Positions 16,705 through 25,443 of a DNA stretch of 64,000 bases are shown piece after piece. This DNA is from Mesorhizobium sp. 113-3-3. GTDB lineage: Bacteria > Pseudomonadota > Alphaproteobacteria > Rhizobiales > Rhizobiaceae. Position 1 is the stretch's first letter, and every line of letters starts with the position of its first letter. A model generated the notes under the pieces. The model was not told where the DNA came from and did not search any database. It saw only the letters and a list, made by a program, of their open reading frames with translations. The translations under genes were made by a program, and so were the position numbers. The stretch lies in the NCBI RefSeq assembly GCF_016756495.1, contig NZ_AP023243.1, positions 1,864,501-1,928,500 on the forward strand, given 5' to 3'.

Positions 16705-17862
16705 ATGGCAAAGAAGCTAGATACTGGGAAACTGGGTATTGGCGTCATCGGCTGCGGCAACATTTCGAAGGCGTATTTCTCGCTGGCGCCGCTGTTTCGC
16801 GGCATCGAGATGCGCGCCTGCGCCGACATCAACATGGATGCAGCCAGGGCGCGGGCGAAGGAGTTCAAGCTGCGCGCCGAGACCGTCGAGGACCTGCTCG
16901 AGGCCGACGACATCGACATCATCGTCAACCTGACGATACCGGCGGTGCATTACGAGGTGTCGAAACGTGTGCTCGATGCCGGCAAGCACGTCTATTCGGA
17001 AAAGCCGTTCGTGCTTTCGCTCGAGGAGGGCCAGGACCTCAAGGCGCGGGCAGAGAGGAAAGGGCTGCGCATCGGCTCGGCGCCCGACACCTTCCTCGGC
17101 GGCGCGCACCAGCTGGTGCGCGAACTGATCGACGAGGGCAAGCTTGGCAAGATCACCAGCGGCACCTGCCATGTCATGGGTCACGGCATGGAGCATTGGC
17201 ACCCCAATCCGGATTTCTTCTTCCAGCCGGGCGCCGGACCGGTGCTCGATATCGGGCCGTATTACATCACCAATCTGATCCAGCTGATCGGGCCGGTGAA
17301 ACAGGTGGCGGCCTTTGCGACAACCCCGGCCAAGGAGCGGACGATTTCATCGAAACCACGCGCGGGCGAAAAAATCCCGGTCAATACACCGACGACCATC
17401 CATGGCCTGCTGGAGTTCGAGAACGGCGCCGTGGTGACGTTGAACACCAGCTGGGATGTCTGGGCTCATGGCCACGCGCCGATGGAACTCTATGGCGAAG
17501 CGGGCACGGTGTTCGTGCCGGATCCGAACTTCTTCGGCGGCGACGTGCGTTTCACCGAAGAGGGCAAGCCGGTCAAGAAGCTGCCGAAATGGAAGCACCC
17601 GCTTGGCGAGCCCAATGAAATGCATGGCCAGGGCATGATGGCCAACTACCGCACGGCGGGTCTCGCCGACATGGCATTGGCGATAGTCGAGGGGCGGCCG
17701 CATCGTTGCTCGATGGAACTGGCGCTGCATGCCGTCGATGTCATGACCGGCATACTGCGTTCCGGCGAGACGGGAAAATTCGTCGCCATGCAGACCACTT
17801 GCGAACGGCCGGCGGCACTTGGCGTCAAGGCGGCCAAGGAATTGCTGGCCAAGAAAAAGTAA
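16705..17862 (+). CDS. Gfo/Idh/MocA-family NAD(P)-dependent sugar oxidoreductase
   Basis: 385 residues. An N-terminal Rossmann domain with GVIGCGNISKAYF at about 12-24 and the catalytic-lysine motif EKPFVLS near residue 95. The C-terminal alpha/beta domain holds PGAGPVLDIGPYYIT, with the Asp and His/Tyr positions used for substrate protonation. Members oxidise a ring hydroxyl of a sugar or inositol. It follows the TIM-barrel gene by 11 bases in one operon with the importer, so the imported sugar is presumably its substrate. Confidence 0.9.
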   Translation: MAKKLDTGKLGIGVIGCGNISKAYFSLAPLFRGIEMRACADINMDAARARAKEFKLRAETVEDLLEADDIDIIVNLTIPAVHYEVSKRVLDAGKHVYSEKPFVLSLEEGQDLKARAERKGLRIGSAPDTFLGGAHQLVRELIDEGKLGKITSGTCHVMGHGMEHWHPNPDFFFQPGAGPVLDIGPYYITNLIQLIGPVKQVAAFATTPAKERTISSKPRAGEKIPVNTPTTIHGLLEFENGAVVTLNTSWDVWAHGHAPMELYGEAGTVFVPDPNFFGGDVRFTEEGKPVKKLPKWKHPLGEPNEMHGQGMMANYRTAGLADMALAIVEGRPHRCSMELALHAVDVMTGILRSGETGKFVAMQTTCERPAALGVKAAKELLAKKK

Positions 17863-17893
17863 GCCGCGGAGATTATCGATAATTTTGACTTGC

Positions 17894-17921
17894 CCCTCTC
17901 CCCGTTCGGCCGGGGAGAGGG
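17894..17921. repeat. Perfect 10-bp hairpin, interspersed GC-rich palindrome
   Basis: The stem CCCTCTCCCC/GGGGAGAGGG with an 8-nt loop sits in the 134-base gap before the aldo/keto reductase gene. Palindromes of this CTCTCCCC type are common between rhizobial genes. With no U-run it is more likely a repeat element or mRNA-stabilising hairpin than a strong terminator. Confidence 0.5.
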
Positions 17922-17996
17922 TAAAAGGGCGCCGGGCCGGCTCGCCGCTTTTGCGATGAAGCTGCCCGGTCTGTTCAGCTTCGAGGATATTTCCCC

Positions 17997-19043
17997 ATGC
18001 CCTATGTCGCCGCCGAAAATCGCTACGAAAAAATGATCTACAACCGCTGTGGCCGCTCAGGCCTCAAGCTGCCGGCGATCTCGCTCGGCCTGTGGCACAA
18101 TTTCGGCAATGACACGCCGCACAAGACCAAGCAGGCGATCGTGCGCAAGGCGTTCGACCTCGGCATCACCCATTTCGACCTTGCCAACAATTACGGACCG
18201 CCGCCCGGCTCGGCCGAAACCGCTTTCGGCGAAATCCTGCGCACCGATTTTTCCGCCTATCGCGACGAGCTGATCATCTCGACCAAGGCCGGCTATGAAA
18301 TGTGGGCCGGCCCCTACGGTGAATGGGGCGGGCGCAAATACATGCTGGCCAGCCTCGACCAGAGCCTGAAGCGGATGGGGCTCGACTATGTCGACATTTT
18401 CTACTCGCACCGCTTCGACCCCGACACGCCGCTGGAGGAAACCATGGGTGCGCTCGACCACGCGGTGCGTTCGGGCAAAGCACTCTATGCCGGCATCTCG
18501 TCCTACAACTCGCAGCGCACCCGCGAGGCCGCCGACATCCTCAAGCGGCTCGGCACGCCCTGCATCATCCACCAGCCGAGCTATTCGATGCTGAACCGCT
18601 GGGTTGAGGAGGATGGCCTGCTCGACACGCTGGAGGGGCTTGGCGTCGGTTCGATCGTGTTTTCGCCCCTGGCTCAGGGCATGCTGACCGACAAATATCT
18701 TGGCGGTATCCCCGAGGGCAGCCGCGCCTCCCAAGGCAAGTCGCTGAAGACGGCCTTCATCAACGACCGCACCATCGCCAACATCGAGGCGCTCAACGCG
18801 ATCGCCGGCAAGCGCGGCCAGACGCTGGCGCAGATGGCGCTGGCCTGGGTGCTGCGCAAGGGCAAGGTAACGTCGGCGCTGATCGGCGCCAGCCGGCCGG
18901 AGCAAGTCGAGGACTGCGTCGGCGCCCTGAAGGTTCTCGACTTCAGCGATGCCGAATTGGCTGAGATCGACAGCTACGCGCGCGAATCCGACATCAATCT
19001 GTGGGCAGCCTCGGCCGAGCGCAAAGGCCCGCCGAGGAAATAG
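17997..19043 (+). CDS. Aldo/keto reductase, YghZ (L-glyceraldehyde 3-phosphate reductase) type
   Basis: 348 residues, the usual length for the YghZ group. The AKR tetrad is present: Asp61, Tyr66, Lys97 and His138 in IFYSHRFD. YNRCGRSGLKLPAISLGLW and NNYGPPPGSAE are hallmark segments of this group, also shared with potassium-channel beta subunits. The Arg/Ser NADPH loop near the C-terminus (IGASRPEQ) is present. It is separated from the sugar operon by 134 bases with a hairpin, so it may be co-transcribed only weakly. It probably reduces a small aldehyde derived from sugar breakdown. Confidence 0.88.
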   Translation: MPYVAAENRYEKMIYNRCGRSGLKLPAISLGLWHNFGNDTPHKTKQAIVRKAFDLGITHFDLANNYGPPPGSAETAFGEILRTDFSAYRDELIISTKAGYEMWAGPYGEWGGRKYMLASLDQSLKRMGLDYVDIFYSHRFDPDTPLEETMGALDHAVRSGKALYAGISSYNSQRTREAADILKRLGTPCIIHQPSYSMLNRWVEEDGLLDTLEGLGVGSIVFSPLAQGMLTDKYLGGIPEGSRASQGKSLKTAFINDRTIANIEALNAIAGKRGQTLAQMALAWVLRKGKVTSALIGASRPEQVEDCVGALKVLDFSDAELAEIDSYARESDINLWAASAERKGPPRK

Positions 19044-19072
19044 GCGCCAGCTCATGTGATATTCGGCAAATG

Positions 19073-19100
19073 AAAACGGCGGGAAGATTCCCGCCGTTTT
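19073..19100. terminator. Bidirectional rho-independent terminator
   Basis: The stem AAAACGGCGGG/CCCGCCGTTTT has a 6-base loop and is flanked by A- and T-runs, so it works in both directions. It separates the convergent aldo/keto reductase and trypsin genes. Confidence 0.85.
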
Positions 19101-19124
19101 AACGTCACCGTCGAGGTCGAACTG

Positions 19125-20222
19125 TCAGGGCGTTTTCGGTTTCTGCGCGGTGCCCAGCCCGGCTTTCGGCTTTTCCGGCGCGGGGGCAGGGGTCTTCATC
19201 TTCGCCTCGATCCAGCCGCCGTAGTTGGCCAGCCGCGTGTAGATGCCATAGGCGTCCTTGTGGCCGCAGGCCGCGCTGCCGTCGGCCGGGCCTTCACCCC
19301 AACTGACGACGCCGACCTGGACCGGCCCGTCGGCGCCGGTCATGAACAGGGGGCCGCCGCTGTCGCCATTGCAGGCATCACGCACACCGCTGGTGGTGCC
19401 GGCGCAGATCATGTTGCCGGTCAGCGGATCGGTCATGTCGGCGGCAATCGCATTGGCGGCCGCATCGATGCCCTTTTCCGAATAGCGCATGCGATGGGAC
19501 AGATCGCCGAGCGCCGCCTTGAGGTCGTGCGCGTAGATGGCCTTGATGCCACTGTTGCAGGCGCTGTTGGGCTGCAGATCGAGATCCGCGACCATCAGCG
19601 TGGTCGGGAACGTCCCGTCCTGCATCTTGCCCCAGCCGGTGACGGTGGTCTTGCCGGTGTCGGGGGTCGCCTCGCGGGCAAGCTTGATGGTCGGCGCATC
19701 GGCCGGCTCGGCAAGCCGGAGCAGGCCGAGGTCGTTGTCGAGCGTCTGCTCGCTGTAGCCCTCGTTGATGATGACCTCCACCACCTTGTGGCGCTTGCCT
19801 TCGCTGAGGTCGGTGGCGCCGGTCAGCACGGTGACCGTATCCGGCGAGATCGGCCTGCCCTTGTCGTTGAGGCAGTGCGCCGCCGTCAGCACCCATTGCG
19901 GCGCGATCAGGCTGCCGCCGCAGAATTGCGCATTGGCCTGCGAGGCCGGGTTCTCGTCCAGCCTGGCGGTGGTGAGCAGCGCGACCTGGAACGGATAGGC
20001 GCCCTTTTCGGCCTGGTTGCCGCCATAGACCCGGTCGGCGCCGTCAGGGTTCTCCGCCGCCGCCTTGGCCCTGGCCTCGGTCACCCGCTGCATCGGCGAG
20101 ACCGCCGCTTCGGGCCTTGCGGTGCCTTCATCCGCCCGGCCGTGGTTGGTCGATACAAAGGCAGCGGCAATGCCAAGCAGCGATGCGGCAACGATTGGCC
20201 CGAACCGATTTGTGATGTGCAC
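19125..20222 (-). CDS. Secreted trypsin-like serine protease (S1A)
   Basis: 365 residues from a GTG at 20222, chosen because AGGAGG lies seven bases upstream and a signal peptide follows at once; a longer frame begins at 20276. After a short pro-region, RVYGGNQAEKGAYPFQV looks like a trypsin activation site. The triad is His116 (TAAHC), Asp164 (DNDLGLL) and Ser288 (GDSGGP). Asp282, six residues before the Ser, sits where trypsin has its S1 aspartate, predicting cleavage after Arg/Lys. The Lys/Pro/Ala-rich C-terminus is a low-complexity tail. It is divergent from a V8-like protease gene. Confidence 0.93.
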   Translation of the reverse strand: MHITNRFGPIVAASLLGIAAAFVSTNHGRADEGTARPEAAVSPMQRVTEARAKAAAENPDGADRVYGGNQAEKGAYPFQVALLTTARLDENPASQANAQFCGGSLIAPQWVLTAAHCLNDKGRPISPDTVTVLTGATDLSEGKRHKVVEVIINEGYSEQTLDNDLGLLRLAEPADAPTIKLAREATPDTGKTTVTGWGKMQDGTFPTTLMVADLDLQPNSACNSGIKAIYAHDLKAALGDLSHRMRYSEKGIDAAANAIAADMTDPLTGNMICAGTTSGVRDACNGDSGGPLFMTGADGPVQVGVVSWGEGPADGSAACGHKDAYGIYTRLANYGGWIEAKMKTPAPAPEKPKAGLGTAQKPKTP

Positions 20223-20624
20223 CTGAAACCTCCTCAGACAATTCTCCCGCGCGGATCGACGCCGGGCATTGTGCAAGGAGGTGTTGCCGGTTCAGCGATC
20301 CGCACGCGTACCGTATCGAAAACGGCGCGCGACCGGTCACAAAACCGAATCCCACTTTTGCTAACCGTGCCCGCGAGCAGAACCCGCACAAAATCCTATA
20401 GCCCCCCACGGGCTACGTGGAAGCGATTTGTCATTGCCAATCTTGGATTATTTTAGGCAGTATACCGCCGCAGAGTTTTTTTGGCGGGGGCCTTGAAAAT
20501 GACAGCCCAGAACAACGCTCGCGGGGAATGCCGATGAGCAAACTCATTTTTCGGCGTCACCACGATCTCGACAATATTTCTGTATTTTGATCCAGTCCTT
20601 GCTGACTTTTGGGAGAGTCTCACC
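20223..20624. other. 402-base divergent control region between the two protease genes
   Basis: No gene can be supported here. It must hold the promoters of the trypsin gene (leftward) and the V8-like gene (rightward). A small hairpin lies at 20530-20555 (ATGAG-CAAA-CTCAT within GCCG...CGGC). AT-rich stretches near 20440-20470 and 20570-20600 could be promoters. I see no clear operator shared with other parts of the locus. Confidence 0.5.
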
Positions 20625-21719
20625 ATGACAAAACTGACAAACGCACTCATTGCGTCCGCATTGCTTTCCACCGCAATGTGGACGGTCCCGGTTTTCGCCG
20701 CCGACCCTGGCTCCGCCAGTGCCGGCAATGGCGAAAGCATGCGGGACGTTACTTCAGGCGACTTCAAGGCCGGTCGGGCAAAGCCGATCACGACACCGAC
20801 GCTTACTGACGAAGACAACCGCGCCGCGCCGCTCACCGACGAGAAGGCGGCTGTTAAATCCTATGGCATCGTCGGGCGTTCCGCCGATGGCAAGGAGATC
20901 AAGATCGAGCCGAGCGAAGCACTGCGCGAGCTCATCATCAAGGAGCTGAACGCGCCGGCCAATGGCGCGGCCGGGGCTGAGCGCAAGACCGAGGACCCGG
21001 GACTGGGCGAAGGCGAAGCAGGGCGTCAGGTTTTCGGTCCCGACGATCGCGAGCAGGTCAAGAACACCAAGACCTATCCGTTCTCGGCCATCGGCTATCT
21101 GGAGGCCAAATCGCCGAAGACGGGCAGCTATGGCAGCTGCTCGGCAACGCTGATCGGCCCGCGCACCGTGCTCACCGCGGCGCACTGCCTCTACAGCCAT
21201 GAGGACAAGGACTGGCTGTCCGAATATCTGTTCGTGCCGGGCCTCAACGGCAGCACCGCGGATGACGCACCGTTCGGCGCCTTCACCTTTGAAAGCGCCT
21301 ATGTGCTGCAGGGCTTCATCGACAACTACCAGGGCTATTACGGCTCGGTGATCCCGTGGGATCTGGGCATCATCACGCTGAAGCAGGATGTCGGCACCAA
21401 TCTGGGTTGGCTGGGCTACGCCAATTACGACGATCTCGGCGATTTCACCGCCAACCTCGTCGGGTATCCCGGCGACAAGCCGATGGGCACGATGTGGAAG
21501 GCAAGCTGCGAAGTGCATGCCGAGAACATCGCTCCGGAATATTTCCAGTACGACTGCGATACGTTCCCGGGGTCGAGCGGCAGCTCGGTCTATGCCTATG
21601 ACACCAAGTCCAAGCAGCGCATCATCACCGGCGTCAACGTGGCGGAAAGCCCCGACGCGAACACCGCCGTGCGCCTCAACGCCGCCAACGTCCAGTGGAT
21701 CAACAGCCTGTACAAATAA
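20625..21719 (+). CDS. Secreted V8-like (glutamyl endopeptidase family) serine protease with long pro-region
   Basis: 364 residues after a GGGAGAG site. Signal peptide to about Ala26, then roughly 115 residues of polar, low-complexity pro-region rich in Glu, Lys and Arg. The protease domain (about 145-364) has His187 (TAAHC), Asp246 (WDLGIITL) and Ser318 (GSSGSS, the S1B/V8 form rather than GDSGG). The pro-region contains several Arg/Lys sites that a trypsin could cut, and a trypsin gene lies divergently upstream. An activation cascade is plausible but inferred. Confidence 0.88.
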   Translation: MTKLTNALIASALLSTAMWTVPVFAADPGSASAGNGESMRDVTSGDFKAGRAKPITTPTLTDEDNRAAPLTDEKAAVKSYGIVGRSADGKEIKIEPSEALRELIIKELNAPANGAAGAERKTEDPGLGEGEAGRQVFGPDDREQVKNTKTYPFSAIGYLEAKSPKTGSYGSCSATLIGPRTVLTAAHCLYSHEDKDWLSEYLFVPGLNGSTADDAPFGAFTFESAYVLQGFIDNYQGYYGSVIPWDLGIITLKQDVGTNLGWLGYANYDDLGDFTANLVGYPGDKPMGTMWKASCEVHAENIAPEYFQYDCDTFPGSSGSSVYAYDTKSKQRIITGVNVAESPDANTAVRLNAANVQWINSLYK

Positions 21720-21743
21720 GCGCTACGGGTTCGCAGTGAAGAC

Positions 21744-21774
21744 AAAGGCGGCGGGTCAATCCTGCCGCCTTTTT
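21744..21774 (+). terminator. Rho-independent terminator after the V8-like protease gene
   Basis: The stem AAAGGCGGC/GCCGCCTTT encloses a short GGG/CCT-flanked loop and is followed by a T-run. It begins 24 bases past the protease stop codon. Confidence 0.8.
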
Positions 21775-21870
21775 CGTGCCGATCCTTCCGCATGGCTTCC
21801 CTTGCACGAGGCCGGCGCCCCGACTACGCTTGGCTTGCCAAGGGGGCGAGGCGTCCAGGGGGCTCAAGGG

Positions 21871-23697
21871 ATGGGGCGGACAAGGGCAGTATTCGGGATC
21901 GCGGCGGCATCGATGCTGGCCACGCTGATGGTTTCGACGGCTTTTGCCGATCCCGCCCCTGTCGGCGGCGCCTGGGCGGAGCGCGTGCAGATCCTCTATC
22001 AGGCCGACACACGCTCGGTGTTGCGCCGGACCGTGCGTGTCTGGGATTTCCATCCTGAGAAGAACCTCGATTTCGTCTGGGAGCCGGCGGCGGGCCAGTC
22101 GCCCGACCGGACGATCGCCGAGGACGGCACCATCAACGGCAAGGGCAGGCTGGTGTGGCGGGTGCGCGGCTCGGCGAGCTATGATCCGAAGACCGTCTAT
22201 TCCAGCTATTTCGGTGACATCAGGAACGGCCGGCCTGACGGGCAAGGCCGGCTCGAACTGCGTTCGGGCGAGGTTTTCGATGGACATTGGTTAGCCGGAG
22301 ACCTCAACGGCAAGGGCATCCACGTCGATGCCGACGGCAACCGCTATGAGGGGGAGTTCGTCGACGGCGTTCCGAATGGCGAGGGCCGGTTGCTTTCGAA
22401 GACCGGCGAGATCTTCGCCGGCTCCTTTGTCGGCGGGCTGAAGAACGGCAAGGGCCATACCCGGCTCGCCGGCGGCACTGTCTATGAATCGCAATGGGTG
22501 ATGGGTAAGGAGGTCGGCGGCTCGCGTCCCGACGTTCTGGCCGATGCCAGGGTCGGCGGCCTGCTCAAGGCGCAGGCCGGCGGCGGCGATGCCGACAAGG
22601 TCGAGATCGGCGTTATCGTCGACCAGCGCATGACCCAGCAGGCCGACATGAAATACCAGCATCTGGTGCGCGACGAGGACGTTGCGATCTATCCGGAAGA
22701 CAATCTCTACAACGACGCCTGGAACGGCACCGGAACGGTCAACACGACGAATGTCTATGGCGGCGCGGACTGGGAGAACACGCCGGCCTTTGCCGAGGTC
22801 GACCTGAAGACGACAGACGAATCCAGGGTCAAGCTCGACAGCCTGGAAATGAAGGTCGCTGCCAGCGATGCCTACCGCAAGCCGATGCTGTCGATCTCGG
22901 AGCATTTCGGCTGCATCGGCTTCCGGCCGGACTTCTCGATCGTCAACAATGGCTGGGGCGACGCCAAGGACATGAAGATGTCGATCCAGTTCACCACGGT
23001 GGACGAGGAAGGCAATCCGACCGGCCAGCCAAGCCGCATGTTCACCAAGGATATCGGTGGTTTCGGCGATGGCGTCGACGTGTCGATCAAGAGCGTGCTC
23101 GACGAGGCCGGCGTCGATACGGCGAGCCTTGAGACGGGACGTTTTCCCTGCCCCTCTGTCGACAGTCTCAATGTCTGCCGCAGCCAGCTCACCAACAAGA
23201 TCAAGTTCGGCGAGGTCGGCGACTATCTCGGCAATTTCAATCAGGCGATGACGCTGAATGCGATCGGCAAATTCGACTATTCCTGGGCCGACGATCAGGG
23301 CAATGTCTACCAGCAGAGCGAGCCGTTTCGCGCCCAGATGACCATGGCGGTCTTCGAGACTCCCGAATCGATGGCCGAATGCGGCGATGGCGGCGGCGGC
23401 AGTCCGGAAGCCATGCGCTACCAGAACATCGAATTCCCGATCGGCAAACACGACTACACGATCGCCATGCCGATGCGCGGCAACAAGAATGTCAGCGCCT
23501 ATACGGCGCGGCTGAAAATGTGGTCGGCGATGTCGTCGATCCACAGTTTCAGCATCGCCGCGCATTTCGCGGATGGCAGCGTGCGCGAGAGCAAGCCGGT
23601 GACCTTCTTCTATTTCCGCCCGAAGCAGTCGTTGTTCGAGACCAAGACAGAACCGGCGGCGTGCTATCTGCCGCGCCAGATGATTGGCTGTGGTTAA
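21871..23697 (+). CDS. Exported MORN-repeat protein of unknown function
   Basis: 608 residues from the ATG at 21871; an open frame continues upstream but the signal peptide (FGIAAASMLATLMVSTAFA) begins here. MORN-type repeats, about five to six, span roughly 95-210 (IRNGRPDGQGRLELRSGEVF, YEGEFVDGVPNGEGRL and FAGSFVGGLKNGKGH). They are followed by about 400 residues I cannot assign, rich in beta-strand and aromatic residues, with several Cys (EHFGCIGF, FPCPSVDSLNVC, ACYLPRQMIGCG) suggesting disulfides. It lies after the V8-like gene but behind a terminator. MORN repeats usually scaffold membranes or proteins. Function unknown. Confidence 0.8.
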   Translation: MGRTRAVFGIAAASMLATLMVSTAFADPAPVGGAWAERVQILYQADTRSVLRRTVRVWDFHPEKNLDFVWEPAAGQSPDRTIAEDGTINGKGRLVWRVRGSASYDPKTVYSSYFGDIRNGRPDGQGRLELRSGEVFDGHWLAGDLNGKGIHVDADGNRYEGEFVDGVPNGEGRLLSKTGEIFAGSFVGGLKNGKGHTRLAGGTVYESQWVMGKEVGGSRPDVLADARVGGLLKAQAGGGDADKVEIGVIVDQRMTQQADMKYQHLVRDEDVAIYPEDNLYNDAWNGTGTVNTTNVYGGADWENTPAFAEVDLKTTDESRVKLDSLEMKVAASDAYRKPMLSISEHFGCIGFRPDFSIVNNGWGDAKDMKMSIQFTTVDEEGNPTGQPSRMFTKDIGGFGDGVDVSIKSVLDEAGVDTASLETGRFPCPSVDSLNVCRSQLTNKIKFGEVGDYLGNFNQAMTLNAIGKFDYSWADDQGNVYQQSEPFRAQMTMAVFETPESMAECGDGGGGSPEAMRYQNIEFPIGKHDYTIAMPMRGNKNVSAYTARLKMWSAMSSIHSFSIAAHFADGSVRESKPVTFFYFRPKQSLFETKTEPAACYLPRQMIGCG

Positions 23698-23705
23698 GGT
23701 GTATT

Positions 23706-23738
23706 GATATTCAGGTGTGCCGGCCTGACCTGTATCTC
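23706..23738. repeat. Short copy of a Mesorhizobium-type hairpin repeat
   Basis: The arms GATATTCAGGT and ACCTGTATCTC surround a compact GC centre between the convergent MORN and Memo-CapA genes. The same arms bracket a longer element at 52989-53112, so this looks like an internally deleted copy. It may double as a transcription terminator hairpin. Confidence 0.6.
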
Positions 23739-23757
23739 GACACAGCCTGGGGAGTGC

Positions 23758-25443
23758 CTACTTTCGACCCATCTCGAAATAGTTGGGCAGAGGGATCAGC
23801 CTGACAAAGACCGTGCCCTGGGCGAAGACGCGCAATTCCAGCATCGATCCTGACGAGCGCTCGGCGCTCTGGTCGAACAGGAAATTACCGAGCGAGTAGA
23901 CTTCCGCCACATCGCCGCCGGCCAGCGGGACGATCGCCTCGCTCGACACGTGCGGATGGCCGCCGACAATGGCTGAAGCGCCGCGCAATCGCATCTCATC
24001 GGCAAGCATCTCTTCGCGCGCCGACGGTTCGGTCTTGTACTCGCGGCCCCAATGGACGAAGGCGACGACCGGACGCTGCGCATCCTCGTGCAGCAGCCGG
24101 TCGAGCAAGGCAGGGGTCAACAGATCGGTGTTCCTGGAGCCATTGGTGTCGATGTCGGTCAGGCCGACAAGGTCGAGGTCGTCGAGCGCCAGCGTTTCGC
24201 CCTGGCCGAAATGCGGGATGCCGGCCTCATCCAGCGCGCGCAGCGTCTCGGCATAGCCGGATGGACCGAGATCGTAGGCGTGGTTGTTGGCGAGGCTGAC
24301 GCCGGCGACATGCAGCCGCTTCAGCATGCTGGCGGCGAGGTCTTCCGGCATGGCCAGCGTCATGTCGTCGATCGCTTCGGGCACGTTGGGCAGGATGACA
24401 CCTTCGAGATTGACGATGAGCGGCCGCGATCCGGTCAGCGCCAGGATGCTGTCGACGATCTTGTCGGCCACGCCGTCGCGAACCAGGACCGTCTTCATGG
24501 CGCGACCGAAATTCACGTCGCCGGCAAGATAGTAGATCCTGTCCTTTGGCCGCGCCGGGTTGTTGAAACCTGGGCCGAAGGCGCCGAACAGCGCCACGAC
24601 ATAGCTGGTGGTGCGCTCGACATAATCCGAGGTGTGTTCCTGCGAGTTCTCGTTGGCGACCACCAGGGGCTGGGCGCCGAACAGTTCGCGCTGCAGCCGG
24701 GTCTGGATATAGAGCGCGCCGACGGAATCGGCATGATCGGGCTGGCGCAAGGCGGCGATGCCGTCGAGCGAGCCGGCTGCCAGCATGTTCAGCGTCTGCT
24801 GGTCGAAGCGCCTGGAATCGTGCTGGGGCAGATAGTGCGAGAAGTCGGTGGATTCGACGATCAGCGTGTCCCGGTCGACGATCGGTTTCAGCGCCTCTGC
24901 CAGCCTGTCCCAGTCGCCGCGCTTCGCCTTTACCGACATCGCGATCGGCACGATCTTCGCCTCGGGGAAATAGTGGTGCAGGAAAGGCAGCATGGCACGC
25001 ACACCGTGCTCCTTGTCGAACAGGCAGGATTCCTCGACCATGTCGCCATTCTTCTCCAGAAGACGCACGGCATCGGCGTCGGCAGCCACCGGGCCAAGCA
25101 CGGTGTCGAAGCCGCGCGTGGTTGTGGCGTAGAGCTTGTGCGTCCTGTGGAAATGGTCCGGCGACAGGATGACGATGCGCTTGTAGCGGAAGCCGGACGC
25201 GGCATGAAAACCCAACGCCACGAGATCGGCGGCCAAGAGATGATGCGGCACGGTGATGCCTGTCAGCCGCTGGTTGGACGGCTGAACATCGGCGACGCTG
25301 GCGATGGCATCCTTGAACAGGGTGGCGTCGTCGTAGAAGGGCGGGAAGTTTTCGGTGTGGGGTGGGCAGACGATCGGGGTGGGCTGTGCCGTGCCGCAGA
25401 GAACCAGAGAGACGATGATAAGCGTCAGCAGGCGGGTTATCAC
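23758..25443 (-). CDS. Memo/AmmeMemoRadiSam B domain fused to a CapA-type metallophosphatase domain
   Basis: 561 residues from a GTG whose last bases overlap the stop of the WD40-caspase gene (GTGA). An N-terminal signal or anchor (TRLLTLIIVSLVLCG) is followed by a Memo-like domain at about 60-285, with PHH at 66-68, SPDHFHR at 94-100, CLFDKEHGVR and STDFSHY, matching metal-site positions of the family. A CapA/PGA-type domain at about 300-550 carries GDVNFGRAM, NLEGVI, ANNHAYDLG, HWGREY, GGHPHV and YSLGNFLFDQ. Each domain is recognisable; the fusion and its export are unusual. Function is unknown. CapA proteins act in cell-surface poly-glutamate synthesis. Confidence 0.85.
   Translation of the reverse strand: MITRLLTLIIVSLVLCGTAQPTPIVCPPHTENFPPFYDDATLFKDAIASVADVQPSNQRLTGITVPHHLLAADLVALGFHAASGFRYKRIVILSPDHFHRTHKLYATTTRGFDTVLGPVAADADAVRLLEKNGDMVEESCLFDKEHGVRAMLPFLHHYFPEAKIVPIAMSVKAKRGDWDRLAEALKPIVDRDTLIVESTDFSHYLPQHDSRRFDQQTLNMLAAGSLDGIAALRQPDHADSVGALYIQTRLQRELFGAQPLVVANENSQEHTSDYVERTTSYVVALFGAFGPGFNNPARPKDRIYYLAGDVNFGRAMKTVLVRDGVADKIVDSILALTGSRPLIVNLEGVILPNVPEAIDDMTLAMPEDLAASMLKRLHVAGVSLANNHAYDLGPSGYAETLRALDEAGIPHFGQGETLALDDLDLVGLTDIDTNGSRNTDLLTPALLDRLLHEDAQRPVVAFVHWGREYKTEPSAREEMLADEMRLRGASAIVGGHPHVSSEAIVPLAGGDVAEVYSLGNFLFDQSAERSSGSMLELRVFAQGTVFVRLIPLPNYFEMGRK

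Noticed and set aside
22291..23565. 424-codon minus-strand open frame inside the MORN gene
   Set aside because: It lies wholly antisense to the MORN-repeat protein, lacks a ribosome binding site, and its composition (Asp/Arg/Ala/His rich) is that of a shadow frame.
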